From the NCBI GenBank assembly GCA_022826005.1, contig JAJDVT010000053.1, forward strand, positions 1 through 57,742: a DNA stretch of 57,742 bases, given 5' to 3'. Positions within the stretch are counted from its first letter, which is position 1. The number at the start of each line of letters is the position of its first letter. Source of the stretch: Gemmatimonadota bacterium (GTDB lineage: Bacteria; Gemmatimonadota; Gemmatimonadetes; Longimicrobiales; Gaopeijiaceae). A program made the position numbers and the translations under genes. The notes beneath the pieces were generated by a model that ran no database searches, was not told the DNA's origin, and saw only the letters and a program-made list of their open reading frames with translations. Below, in pieces: positions 16,798 through 24,856 of this stretch.

Positions 16798-17745
16798 CTA
16801 CCCCAGGCCCGGACCCGGTTCCTCGTGCAGCCTGTTGGACAGATTGCCGAGGCAGTACTGGCCGATCCTGTTCAGGGCACCCTCCTCCTTCCCCCGCATG
16901 ACGTGCATCGCAAACATCAGCACCGCCGATTGCAGGAGGGCGAGCAGGGTCGTGTAGAACGCGACTCCGAGGTCTCCCGTCAACTGCTCCATCATCTCGG
17001 GTCCGATCGTTCCATCCATGATGCTGGCGCCCGCGAACATGACCCCGGCGGAGCGCATAGCAAACGCGATGCCCAGTACGGTTCCGATGAAGCCGAGCGT
17101 CGGTATCAGCCAGATGACGTAGCGCAGCATGTTGTACCGCAGCTCGATTTCATGCTGGTAGAGTTCGAGCGACACGTTGGTCATCGAGTTGACCTGGTCC
17201 ACCGACCCGCTGTTGCGGAACTGCAGAAGCGCGCCGGTGAGCAGGCGCTGCAGCAGGAACCGCCTCTCCGGGTCGGACTCGACCACGCGATTGTAGATCG
17301 GGGCCAGGTCGCGTTTGCGGAGAATGGTCTCGTCGTCCTCCGGAAGCAGCCCGAGGTAGATCTGGTCGCCTTCCCGGCGGCCGGTGAAGTGGCGCACCAC
17401 CAGCTCTCCGGCGGCCGCGCAGAAGGCGAGCCACATCACGTTCTGTATGGTGAAAGGGTAGGGGAAGATCCGGGTGTTCCTGTCGACGAGCAGTTCCGCG
17501 GCCATGCTGTCGTCGCCGGCCGGAAACAGGTACGACAGAGCCCCCACAAGGAGGATTCCGACCAGAAGGGAGGCGAACAGGGTCACCGCCCTGAACGGTA
17601 CCTGCTCGTCCCTCTCCGCGGGCCGCTGCGAGGTGTGCGTCCATTCCGAAGGTGACTCCGACGGCGGCTCCGACGGGGGCTCCGACGGCGGCTCCGATGA
17701 CGGCTCCGATGGCGCGCCCGCGTTGTCGTTGTCGCTATCGCTCAT
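16798..17745 (-). CDS. MotA/TolQ/ExbB-family proton channel protein
   Basis: This 315-residue protein has an N-terminal Ser/Glu/Pro repeat tail (about residues 10-37, EPPSEPPSEPPSE). Four membrane helices follow: LFASLLVGILLVGALSYLF, VMWLAFCAAAGELVV, and the diagnostic pair IPTLGFIGTVLGIAFAM and LGVAFYTTLLALLQSAV. Family members form pentameric channels around a MotB/ExbD-type partner, here probably the VWA protein. Its ATG overlaps the stop of the LRR gene (TAATG), so it is translated with it. The repetitive tail is unusual for the family. Confidence 0.85.
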   Translation of the reverse strand: MSDSDNDNAGAPSEPSSEPPSEPPSEPPSESPSEWTHTSQRPAERDEQVPFRAVTLFASLLVGILLVGALSYLFPAGDDSMAAELLVDRNTRIFPYPFTIQNVMWLAFCAAAGELVVRHFTGRREGDQIYLGLLPEDDETILRKRDLAPIYNRVVESDPERRFLLQRLLTGALLQFRNSGSVDQVNSMTNVSLELYQHEIELRYNMLRYVIWLIPTLGFIGTVLGIAFAMRSAGVMFAGASIMDGTIGPEMMEQLTGDLGVAFYTTLLALLQSAVLMFAMHVMRGKEEGALNRIGQYCLGNLSNRLHEEPGPGLG

Positions 17746-19244
17746 TACCGCCCGCACTCGGGAAGGCGAACCCCGCCCCGCTGCGGATTGATGCCGGACT
17801 CGAAGCGCATCAGCGCCCTCGGTATGCAGCCCGACAGGCGATTGTTGCTGAGTGTCAGCCGCTTCAGGTTGGTCAGGTTGGCCAGTTCGGCAGGGATCTG
17901 CCCGGAAAGCTGGTTGCCGCTGAGCGCGAGGAGCTCGAGGCGCTGCAGCCCGCCCAGCTCGGGCGGTATCCGGCCCGCGATCTGCGTTCCGGACAGGCGC
18001 AGCCGCTTGAGATTCGCCAGGTTCCCGAGTTCGGGCGGGATTATCCCGGTCAGCGGATTGTTGTACAGGTGCAGGTCCTCGAGGCTCGACATCTCACCCA
18101 GCCCGGCCGGAATCGCGCCCGACAGCTGGTTGTCTTCCACGAACAGCGCCTTGAGCTTTTGCAGCGAGCCCAACTCGGCCGGGATCGCGCCGGACAGCTG
18201 GTTTCCACCCAGGTTGAGGAGCTCCAGCTCGGTCAGGCGCGCGAGCCGCGCGGGTATCGCGCCCCCCAGATTGTGCCCGTTGAGATCGAGCCCCACGACG
18301 TTGTCGCCCCGGGACCGCACACCCGTCCACGACCGCCGGTTCAGGGCGAGGCGCCAGTTCAGGTCGCCGGTGGTACCAGCCAGATCGGTTCTCGCGGCGA
18401 GCAGCAGCTGGTCGTCGGTGAGCCTCTCCTCGGCACGTCGCTGCGCTGCCTTCAGCAGGTCCGCCTGTCGCTGCTCCCTGTCCGCCACCGCCCCGGCCGC
18501 GGCTCGGCGGGCCTCCTCCGCCTGGCGCTCCTGCTCGACCTGGCGGGCTTCCTCCGCCAAGCGTTCCTGCTCCGCCCGGCGGGCTTCTTCCGCCTGCCGC
18601 TCCTGCTCCGCCCGGCGGGCTTCCTCCGCTTGCCGCTCCTCCTCCGCCTGGCGCTCCTGCTCCGCCAGACGGGCTTCCTCCGCGATCCGCTCCATCTCCC
18701 GGCGGGCCTCTTCCGCGAGCCGCTCGTCCTCGGCGCGGCGGGCCTCTTCCGCCTGCCGCTCCTGCTCCTCACGCCGTGCGGCATCGAGGCGGGCCTGTTC
18801 CGCCAGCCGCTCCTCCCTTGCGATCCGGCGTTCCTCGGCGAGCCGCTGCGCCTCGGCCTCCGCCTCCTCCATGCGCCGCTCCTCCTCCGCCTCCGCCTCC
18901 GCCTGCCGGCCCGCCGCCAGCAGTTCCGCCACGCTGGCGCGGTCCAGATACCCGGTGGCCTCGATTCCCCGATCGGCCTGCCATTCGCGGAGTCCTTCAC
19001 GGGCTTCGGGTTCCAGCACTCCATCGGCGTCCCCGGAGTAGCGACCCTCGGCGGACAGTCCCAGTTCCACCAGCGCGAGGACATCGGTGCCGAGGCCGAG
19101 TTGCGCCTCCTGGGCGGCGGCGAGCTGCTCGGGCGTAAGGGTCCGGTTCCGCGCCATCGAAACCATGGCCGCCGCTACCGCCACGACCACTATGACGCCG
19201 AACGCATAGAAGAAACGACGACGGCCTGCCCCGCGGCGGCGCAT
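17745..19244 (-). CDS. Peptidoglycan-binding, coiled-coil, leucine-rich-repeat membrane protein
   Basis: The 499-residue protein has a membrane helix at about residues 10-32 and a PG_binding_1-like domain at about 45-112 (SGDADGVLEPEAREGLREWQ and GYLDRASVAELL). An uninterrupted Glu/Ala/Arg coiled coil of about 160 residues follows (QERQAEEARRAEQERLAEEA units). Next come about seven plant-type leucine-rich repeats (LSGAIPAELGSLQKLKALF and relatives). It probably reaches from the inner membrane through the periplasm and holds the cell wall. The start is taken at 19244, overlapping the previous stop. The low-complexity coil is a likely site of copy-number change. Confidence 0.84.
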   Translation of the reverse strand: MRRRGAGRRRFFYAFGVIVVVAVAAAMVSMARNRTLTPEQLAAAQEAQLGLGTDVLALVELGLSAEGRYSGDADGVLEPEAREGLREWQADRGIEATGYLDRASVAELLAAGRQAEAEAEEERRMEEAEAEAQRLAEERRIAREERLAEQARLDAARREEQERQAEEARRAEDERLAEEARREMERIAEEARLAEQERQAEEERQAEEARRAEQERQAEEARRAEQERLAEEARQVEQERQAEEARRAAAGAVADREQRQADLLKAAQRRAEERLTDDQLLLAARTDLAGTTGDLNWRLALNRRSWTGVRSRGDNVVGLDLNGHNLGGAIPARLARLTELELLNLGGNQLSGAIPAELGSLQKLKALFVEDNQLSGAIPAGLGEMSSLEDLHLYNNPLTGIIPPELGNLANLKRLRLSGTQIAGRIPPELGGLQRLELLALSGNQLSGQIPAELANLTNLKRLTLSNNRLSGCIPRALMRFESGINPQRGGVRLPECGR

Positions 19245-20314
19245 CACCGGCTCCAGACGAGACCGATCTCGGTACGGCCCGCGGCGCGCCTGACGAACAG
19301 ATCCGGCCCGCCCCCGGCCACGTTGGTCCTCCGCGGCGCCGGCAACGCGGTCACGCGCGAAATCGCCTCGATCTCGTACATCTTCCTCGACCCGAACGCC
19401 CAATCGACCGCACCCCAGACTCCGAGCACGCTCCCGACTCCGATGAGCCACGTGTTCGCGGTCTCGGTCCGGTTCCGCCGGTGCACCGCGGACTGGTACT
19501 TCCATTCCGTGTCGTAGTCCGCCCGGTCCGGAACGCCCAGCCAGGGCAGCCACTTCACCGCCGCGTAGGAGCCGCCCGCCATGATTGTGCCCCAGAGGAA
19601 CTTTCTCTTGCCCGACCCGCGCCTTGCGGTGGCGTCCCGGTACTGCTCCTCCAGAGGCAGATCGGCCAATGCGGGGAGTTCCCCTTCCATCGTCCCCATG
19701 TCACGCCTTGCCAGGAAGTAGTCGGCGGTCCCCCAGGTGAGGAGGCCGGTGCCGGCCAGCGTAAGGACATTCCTGACCGTGCCCACCCTGGAATGCCTGT
19801 CGACAGCGGCCTGATGGGACGCCGAGTCGGCATAGGCGTCCTCGCCCGCCGCCGCGAACAAGACCTGGGTTGTGGCAATCGCGACGATGGCCAGCGACCC
19901 TCCCCAGATCGACCTCTTCCGGCCCGACGACCGACGCGCCATCGATCTATCGTACTGCGTGTAGATGTCCGGGATCACGGAGCCCGTCGCTGCGGGCCGC
20001 GCTCCGGCGGACGCGCCTCCCACGACCTCGACCTCGGATGCGAGGACATACCCGATCAGGTCGTCCTGGCCGGGCTGGCCCGGTACCGACACGATATGGT
20101 ACGGACCCGATTCCCCGATCCAGTCCAGCGTCGCACCGGCTGCCATGTTGGCGATTATCGGGCTGGAATCGGACGGGTCAAGCCGGACGGCCGCGCCACT
20201 GCCGAGCGCCCTGACCTGTTGGGCCGAAGCGAGCCCGTGTCCGAAAGCCGGTGCCACGAGAGAGACTCCGAGAATGATGATGCCAGCGCCGACCAAGCCG
20301 TGCTTCAGCCTCAT
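19244..20314 (-). CDS. Membrane protein with SH3-like domain, first gene of the LRR/ExbB cluster
   Basis: The start at 20314 (MRLKHGLVGAGIIILGVSLV) is chosen for its signal-like helix and GTGAG ribosome site. Residues 35-105 look like a bacterial SH3 domain (VRLDPSDSSPIIANMAAGAT, then DLIGYVLASEVEVV), a fold that often binds peptidoglycan. Four further hydrophobic segments (WGGSLAIVAIATTQVLFAAA, VLTLAGTGLLTWGTADYFLA and two near the end) come in two similar halves, each preceded by an RxxGxxK(R/S) stretch, so the C-terminal part is an internal duplication. The gene overlaps the LRR gene by TGATG. Confidence 0.65.
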   Translation of the reverse strand: MRLKHGLVGAGIIILGVSLVAPAFGHGLASAQQVRALGSGAAVRLDPSDSSPIIANMAAGATLDWIGESGPYHIVSVPGQPGQDDLIGYVLASEVEVVGGASAGARPAATGSVIPDIYTQYDRSMARRSSGRKRSIWGGSLAIVAIATTQVLFAAAGEDAYADSASHQAAVDRHSRVGTVRNVLTLAGTGLLTWGTADYFLARRDMGTMEGELPALADLPLEEQYRDATARRGSGKRKFLWGTIMAGGSYAAVKWLPWLGVPDRADYDTEWKYQSAVHRRNRTETANTWLIGVGSVLGVWGAVDWAFGSRKMYEIEAISRVTALPAPRRTNVAGGGPDLFVRRAAGRTEIGLVWSR

Positions 20315-20529
20315 TCTCACTGTCTGCTTCCTCGCGCTTTCGTGATCCGCCACCGGCGGACCAGTCCCGCTCTCGCGGACGGTTGGTTGCCCGGTCAAGT
20401 CTAGCGGATCGGCCCGATGGGGTCCAGTTCAAGCCGGAGGCCAGCGCCGGATGTCCTTCCGGGTGATGATGTCGAAGCCATGAGGGTTGGACATCCCTTG
20501 TACCTCGCGGGCGACAGTATCTTTGTCTC

Positions 20530-20843
20530 ACGTTCCATCCGTGATCGTGCTTGATCCTGCCGACAGCGTGCAGTATTGGTTCGACGTTCCGGCGACGCCG
20601 GTTCCGGTCAGCGCTGCGGAACTGAGAGCGGTAGTCGAGCAACGCATCCGGGTGGGCGGACGAGCTGAATCCAGGAGCGACGAATGGGAGTGGACCGCGT
20701 TTACACACGAGGGCAGGAAGGTTGGTTCGGTCCTGCTTCCCGCCGGATTCGTGGTCCCTGCGGTGAGGCAGGACCGCCTGTTCGGCGTGTTCACCGACGA
20801 GCTGGACGTACCGCACATTCGGATGTACCGGCTGGTGCGGTAG
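20530..20843 (+). pseudogene. C-terminal fragment of a beta-propeller gene
   Basis: The frame reads DPADSVQYWFDVPATPVPVS, then EWEWTAFTHEGRKVGSVLLP and TDELDVPHIRMYRLVR before TAG at 20841. This is the last blade and a half of the family, including its closing strand. No signal peptide or GEGPGE loop precedes it, so the 5' two-thirds are gone. The next propeller (BP-8) begins 3 bases after this stop. Confidence 0.72.
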
Positions 20844-20845
20844 GA

Positions 20846-22042
20846 TTGGCACCCCGAAGCCTCACTATTCTCACGATCCTGGCACCGCTCGCCGCGTGCA
20901 CGCCAGACCCCCCGAACCCCGCCGATGTCCCCATCCGGATCGAGGACAGCGCGGGCGTCCGGATCGTCACATACGAGGGTACTCCAATCGGCGAAACCGC
21001 CTTCCGCTTCGCCGCGGAGCCCCACTACCGTCACGGCGGCAACGCGGGTGACTATACCTTCCAGGGGATCGGCAGCGGTCGCCTTCTGCCGGACGGCGGT
21101 GCGGTCGTGTACGACGAGTGGAACGTCGAGCTGGTCGTGCTCGGGCCGGACGGCGGGACGTACGAAGTGCTCGCCGTGGAGGGCGAGGGACCGGGGGACG
21201 TGGGCCACATCGGCGCCATGTTCGCACTGGGGCGGGACAGCATCCTGGTGGCCGACCCCAACCTTGGCCGGATCACCCTCTTCGCCGGCGGTTCGGTCGC
21301 GCGCACCTGGGCCCTCCCGTCCATGCGCCATATCCGTGTGAAGGGATTCGCTTCATCCGGCGAGTTGCTGCTGGCCACTTCCTGGGGCCCGTCCGGGTTC
21401 GAGGACGATTGGCTCCCCGGGCACATGGCCCGGTTCGACATGGAGACCGGCGCTCTCGACACGGTCGCGTCCTTCGATTTCACGCCGCAGGTCCCGCCGG
21501 AGCTGGAGTGGGACCCGATCGAGGCTTCCGGCGAGGTGACAGTAGCCGGCGGGCGCTTTGTGCAGACCCGATCCGACCGGGCGGAGGTCACATGGCGTCT
21601 GGCCGATGGCACCGCAACGCAGATCGTCCGCTGGCGGGCTGAGCCGACACTTCTCACCGAGGACTGGCTGGAGCCCATCGAGGCCGCGCACCGGATGGAG
21701 ATCGAAATGCACAACCGCGGCCTTTCCGATGCCCGGATCGCCGAAATCACCCGGCAGAACATGGCCGCCTATCATGCCAGCATCGGCCGCTCGATGCCGC
21801 TGTTCGGTTCGCCGTTCGCCGATGGCGAGGGGAGGGTCTGGCTGCCGTCGTACAGGCCGGGCGGCGAGCGCAAGAGCGTGCCGCCGTATACGGTGATCGG
21901 GGTTGACGGGGGATGGGTGGGGACGGTGGAGGCGCCGGCGGGGTTCAGGGTGCTCGATGTGCGCGACGGGGTGGTGCTGGGGGTGGAGGTGGACGAGGTG
22001 GGGGTGGAGGGGGTGGTGATGTACGAGTTGATCAGCGGGTAG
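20846..22042 (+). CDS. 6-bladed beta-propeller lipoprotein with TTG start (BP-8)
   Basis: The frame is open far upstream, but the lipoprotein signal begins at a TTG at 20846: (M)APRSLTILTILAPLAACTPD with Cys 19. That start lies just after the stop of the preceding fragment and behind GTAGGA. The 398-residue product has VEGEGPGDVGHIG at about residues 111-123, a Glu to Asp variant of the signature loop. It also has an 'EDSAGVRIVTYEG' first strand and the close VDEVGVEGVVMYELI. The terminal GTGGAGG-rich codons make the C-terminus Val/Gly rich. Confidence 0.8.
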   Translation: MAPRSLTILTILAPLAACTPDPPNPADVPIRIEDSAGVRIVTYEGTPIGETAFRFAAEPHYRHGGNAGDYTFQGIGSGRLLPDGGAVVYDEWNVELVVLGPDGGTYEVLAVEGEGPGDVGHIGAMFALGRDSILVADPNLGRITLFAGGSVARTWALPSMRHIRVKGFASSGELLLATSWGPSGFEDDWLPGHMARFDMETGALDTVASFDFTPQVPPELEWDPIEASGEVTVAGGRFVQTRSDRAEVTWRLADGTATQIVRWRAEPTLLTEDWLEPIEAAHRMEIEMHNRGLSDARIAEITRQNMAAYHASIGRSMPLFGSPFADGEGRVWLPSYRPGGERKSVPPYTVIGVDGGWVGTVEAPAGFRVLDVRDGVVLGVEVDEVGVEGVVMYELISG

Positions 22043-22067
22043 CGGTGAGCCCGAATCGGCACTCGCC

Positions 22068-22117
22068 GCTCTCTACCCTATAGTCGTCACGAACCCCCCG
22101 ATCTGTTGGGTGGGCCG
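22068..22117. repeat. About 50-bp dispersed repeat, copy 2
   Basis: This copy matches 10311-10359, with identical cores CCCTATAGT, ACGAACCCCCCGATC and GTTGGGTGG. It lies 26 bp after the stop of BP-8. Confidence 0.6.
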
Positions 22118-22241
22118 TGATGCGACCATGAATCCGCTCATCCGAAGACGCCTGCCACGATCTCGACGATCGCCTCGAACACCTTCTCGGCGGCCGTCCC
22201 AACGGCTTCCGCTGCGCCCGGGGCGGCTTGCACAGCCGCGA

Positions 22242-22631
22242 CTACAGTGCGTCCCGGCGCACCTGCAGCATCTTCTGGTCGCAGACCGGGCAGTTGAGCC
22301 GCGTCTTCGCCCCGCAGGCGCCGCATTTGGGCGCGTCGCGGTCCACGAACGCCCGGCATGAGTGACACTGCGCGCGGTGCGGCTCATCGCGGGCAGGGAT
22401 CCTGGACCACAGCGACTCCGGCCGCTCGAAGCTCAGCCGCTGCACCTCGCCCAACTCGAACCACATGCCGCCGCAGCGGGTGCAGTGGTCGAGCGTCAGC
22501 GCGCCCGAGCCGTCGCCACCACTCTCCCCGACCGTCGTCTTCTCCATCTTCACGCCGAGACAGACGGGGCAGGGCCAGCGCGTCTCGGTCACGGGTCCGG
22601 CCTCTTCCTTGCCGCGAGCCGGCTCGCTCAT
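22242..22631 (-). CDS. Zinc-ribbon (TFIIB-type) protein, possible frameshift at the 3' end
   Basis: This 129-residue protein has two zinc ribbons. The first is TFIIB-like (CPVCLGVKMEK ... CTRCGGMWFELGEV). The second is CHSCRAFVDRDAPKCGACG, followed by a fifth CxxC, NCPVCDQKM. The stop comes at RRDAL. A one-base shift would extend the protein by about 36 residues (VVAAVQAAPGAAEAVGTAAE, ending IVEIVAGVFG at 22138), a plausible amphipathic tail. The start overlaps the stop of the winged-helix membrane gene by 4 bases. It may be a nucleic-acid or protein-binding adaptor; the function is unknown. Confidence 0.72.
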   Translation of the reverse strand: MSEPARGKEEAGPVTETRWPCPVCLGVKMEKTTVGESGGDGSGALTLDHCTRCGGMWFELGEVQRLSFERPESLWSRIPARDEPHRAQCHSCRAFVDRDAPKCGACGAKTRLNCPVCDQKMLQVRRDAL

Positions 22632-23080
22632 GGTTCGAGCAGCCCCCGCGCCGTCTCCTTCTCGGAGAGGTGTCGCACATCATGGAACGCATACACCAGC
22701 ACGCCCGAGTCCGTGATCTCGATCTCGGCCATTTCGCGCCGCATCAGTTCGCTCAGAAGCTCCTCGGCCGCCGTGGCCGGCACGGCCAGCTCCCCTGCCA
22801 CTTCGACGGCCGTGAGCCGGCCGCCGTGCCGCTCCGCCATCTTCAGGATCTCGGCCTCGAGCGTGTCCCGGCGCAGCTCCTCCCGCCTGTTTGCGATGCG
22901 GCGCCCGGCCCCGAAGTGTTGTGCCAGCAGCCAGCTGCCGCCCGCCGCGGGCAGTCCGGCCGCGATCAGGAGCGCGACCAGCGTAGCGGGCGCGGACGGG
23001 TCCACGTCGGCACGCAGAAACCCCACGACCATGAAAAGCGCGACGGCCAGGAGCGCGACACCTCCGCCGAGTTTGGCCAC
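22628..23080 (-). CDS. Two-helix membrane protein with cytoplasmic winged-helix domain
   Basis: The 150-residue protein has two N-terminal membrane helices (VALLAVALFMVVGFL and LVALLIAAGLPAAGGSWLLA). A winged-helix-like domain follows at about 70-140 (EAEILKMAERHGGRLTAVEV, then TAAEELLSELMRREMAEIEI). Such membrane-tethered winged helices can sense envelope state or simply scaffold. It is the first gene of a pair with the zinc-ribbon protein. Confidence 0.7.
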   Translation of the reverse strand: MAKLGGGVALLAVALFMVVGFLRADVDPSAPATLVALLIAAGLPAAGGSWLLAQHFGAGRRIANRREELRRDTLEAEILKMAERHGGRLTAVEVAGELAVPATAAEELLSELMRREMAEIEITDSGVLVYAFHDVRHLSEKETARGLLEP

Positions 23081-23161
23081 CGGTAAGCCTCCGATCGTGT
23101 GGAAAGCGCCTGTAGAGAGGGCAGGAAACGTCGCAGGGCGCGGGCGGGGACGCCAGAACCA

Positions 23162-23276
23162 GCGCCATTTCCGTGTCTGTTCGCACGCCGTTTCTGTCTC
23201 CGTGCTCGCGCCATTTCTGTCGCTGTGCTAACGCCGTTGCTGTAGCTGTATTCGCGCCATTTCTGTCGCTGAACCC
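23162..23276. repeat. Five-copy 23-bp tandem repeat upstream of the DUF4143 ATPase
   Basis: Five units begin at 23162, 23185, 23208, 23231 and 23254. They alternate between GCGCCATTTC(C/T)GT... and ACGCCGTT(T/G)CTGT.... The period is exactly 23 bp and the last copy ends 72 bp before the ATPase start codon. Twenty-three is not a multiple of three, and no protein uses the array. The alternation suggests a 46-bp higher-order unit. It may be an operator array or an iteron-like cluster. Confidence 0.75.
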
Positions 23277-23348
23277 CTTCCGCACATCCCTCTCATCCGC
23301 TATTATCCGTCCACAACCGACGATCCGGCGAGCCCGCAAGGTACCCAC

Positions 23349-24599
23349 ATGACCTATCACCCGAGAATCGTGGACCGTGAGCTGTCCGAGCGACTGCAGG
23401 CCACGGGCGCGGTAGTGATCGAGGGCCCGCGGGCTTGCGGCAAGACCACCACGGCAAGGCAGGTTGCCGCCAGCGAAGCGCGCCTGGACGTCGACGCGGT
23501 TGCGCGCCGCCTGGCCGGCCTCGAGCCCGCCCGCGTCCTGGTCGGTGACGTGCCGCGGCTGATCGACGAATGGCAGCTGGAGCCGGCGATCTGGAATCAT
23601 GTGCGACGGGCGGTGGACGATCGGCGCCTCCCGGGCCAATTCATCCTCACCGGATCCGCGGTGCCGGCCGACGACGCCACCCGCCATACGGGGGCTGGCC
23701 GACTGACCCGCCTTCGCATGCGCCCCCTCTCGACGTTCGAACTGGGTCGCTCATCCGGCGAAGTGTCGCTGGCGGACCTCCTGGCCGGCGCGCGTCCCAA
23801 AGCGGGCCGGTCAGTGATTCGCCTCGACGACCTGGCGGAACTGATTTGCATCGGCGGATGGCCGGTCAATCTCGACCGCACCACCGAACAGGCGCTCCGC
23901 GCCAACAGGGACCATCTCGACGAGATCCGTCGCCTGGACATCGCCAACGGGGACGGCAAGAGGCGAGATCCGGTAAGGGTGGGCATGCTCATTCGGTCGC
24001 TGGCGCGGAACGTCGCGACCGCGGCCGCAAACGCCACCCTTGCCTCCGACACCGGCGAGGGCGTCGCCGCCATCACCGAACATACGGCTGCCGACTACCT
24101 GCGGGCGCTGGAACGGATCATGATTGCGGAAAACCAGCCAGCTTGGCCCACGCACCTTCGATCGAGGTCGGTGCTGCGGAGCAAACCGGTCCGGCACCTG
24201 GCGGATCCGTCGCTTGCCGTGGCAGCCGTTCGTGCGACGCCCGCCCGCCTGCTCCGCGACCTCGACTTCCTGGGCCTCCTCTTCGAGTCGATGGTCGTGC
24301 GGGATCTGCGAGTCTATGCCCAGGCAGCCGACGCGGAGGTGTTTCACTACCGCGAGAAGGGCGGACTGGAGGTCGACGCGATCGTGCAGGCCAACGACGG
24401 CCGTTGGGCCGCGTTCGAAGTGAAGCTGGGTGAGGGAAGGGTGGACGAAGGGGCTCGCAACCTGCTCCGGATGGTGGAGAAGGTGGATGCGGCGCGGATG
24501 GGCGAGCCGATGGCGCTGGGTGTGATCGTCAGTAGCGGGTATGGGTACACGCGGGAGGATGGGGTGGGGGTGATTCCGGTGGGGGCGTTGGGGCCGTGA
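23349..24599 (+). CDS. DUF4143-type AAA ATPase
   Basis: This 416-residue protein has Walker A GPRACGKTTTA (about residues 25-35), Walker B-like RLIDEWQLEP, LTGSAVP (sensor 1), and the C-terminal REKGGLEVDAIVQ...FEVKLGEG. That C-terminal part is the nuclease-like fold (E-x-D, ExK) that defines DUF4143 proteins. These ATPases are common in accessory regions and often sit near toxin-antitoxin genes; their target is unknown. All core motifs are intact. The 23-bp repeat array is the only upstream signal. Bases 24600-24780 downstream hold no gene that I can support. Confidence 0.87.
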   Translation: MTYHPRIVDRELSERLQATGAVVIEGPRACGKTTTARQVAASEARLDVDAVARRLAGLEPARVLVGDVPRLIDEWQLEPAIWNHVRRAVDDRRLPGQFILTGSAVPADDATRHTGAGRLTRLRMRPLSTFELGRSSGEVSLADLLAGARPKAGRSVIRLDDLAELICIGGWPVNLDRTTEQALRANRDHLDEIRRLDIANGDGKRRDPVRVGMLIRSLARNVATAAANATLASDTGEGVAAITEHTAADYLRALERIMIAENQPAWPTHLRSRSVLRSKPVRHLADPSLAVAAVRATPARLLRDLDFLGLLFESMVVRDLRVYAQAADAEVFHYREKGGLEVDAIVQANDGRWAAFEVKLGEGRVDEGARNLLRMVEKVDAARMGEPMALGVIVSSGYGYTREDGVGVIPVGALGP

Positions 24600-24783
24600 G
24601 CCCGATCTGGCAGTCCCGCTCCCCCGGCATCGTCAACCGGAGGCCGCCGGACGCGCCTCAGCCCGCGCCGGCCCCGCCGGATAGTCCCCCCGCTTCCCCG
24701 TATCCCCCACCTGAATCCTCGCTCGATGCGCTCGCAGAACGCGGCCAGCAGCTCCTCCTGTCCGTCTTGGTTGCCGCAATTCT

Positions 24784-24830
24784 TCAACTTTAAGTTGACA
24801 ATCGTACCAAATAAAGAATAACTTGTCAAC
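24784..24830 (+). promoter_or_regulatory. Promoter-operator of the XRE-ImmA gene
   Basis: TCAACTTTAAGTTGA (24784-24798) is a perfect palindrome with one central base. GTTGACAA (24794-24801) is mirrored by TTGTCAAC (24823-24830). TTGACA at 24795 could be the -35 box, with ATAACT at 24818 as a weak -10 at 17 bp. The start codon follows 26 bp later. This fits autoregulation by the XRE domain of the downstream protein. Confidence 0.6.
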
Positions 24831-24856
24831 CATCGACCCGCGCAAGAGGAGGCACC

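Noticed and set aside
17652-19517. 621-residue plus-strand frame opposite the LRR gene
   Set aside because: Composition is Leu/Arg/Gln repeats caused by the complement of the Glu/Ala coiled coil; the minus frame has recognisable domains.
23162-23276. CRISPR-like array
   Set aside because: Units are directly adjacent with no unique spacers, the period is 23 bp, and no cas genes are present.
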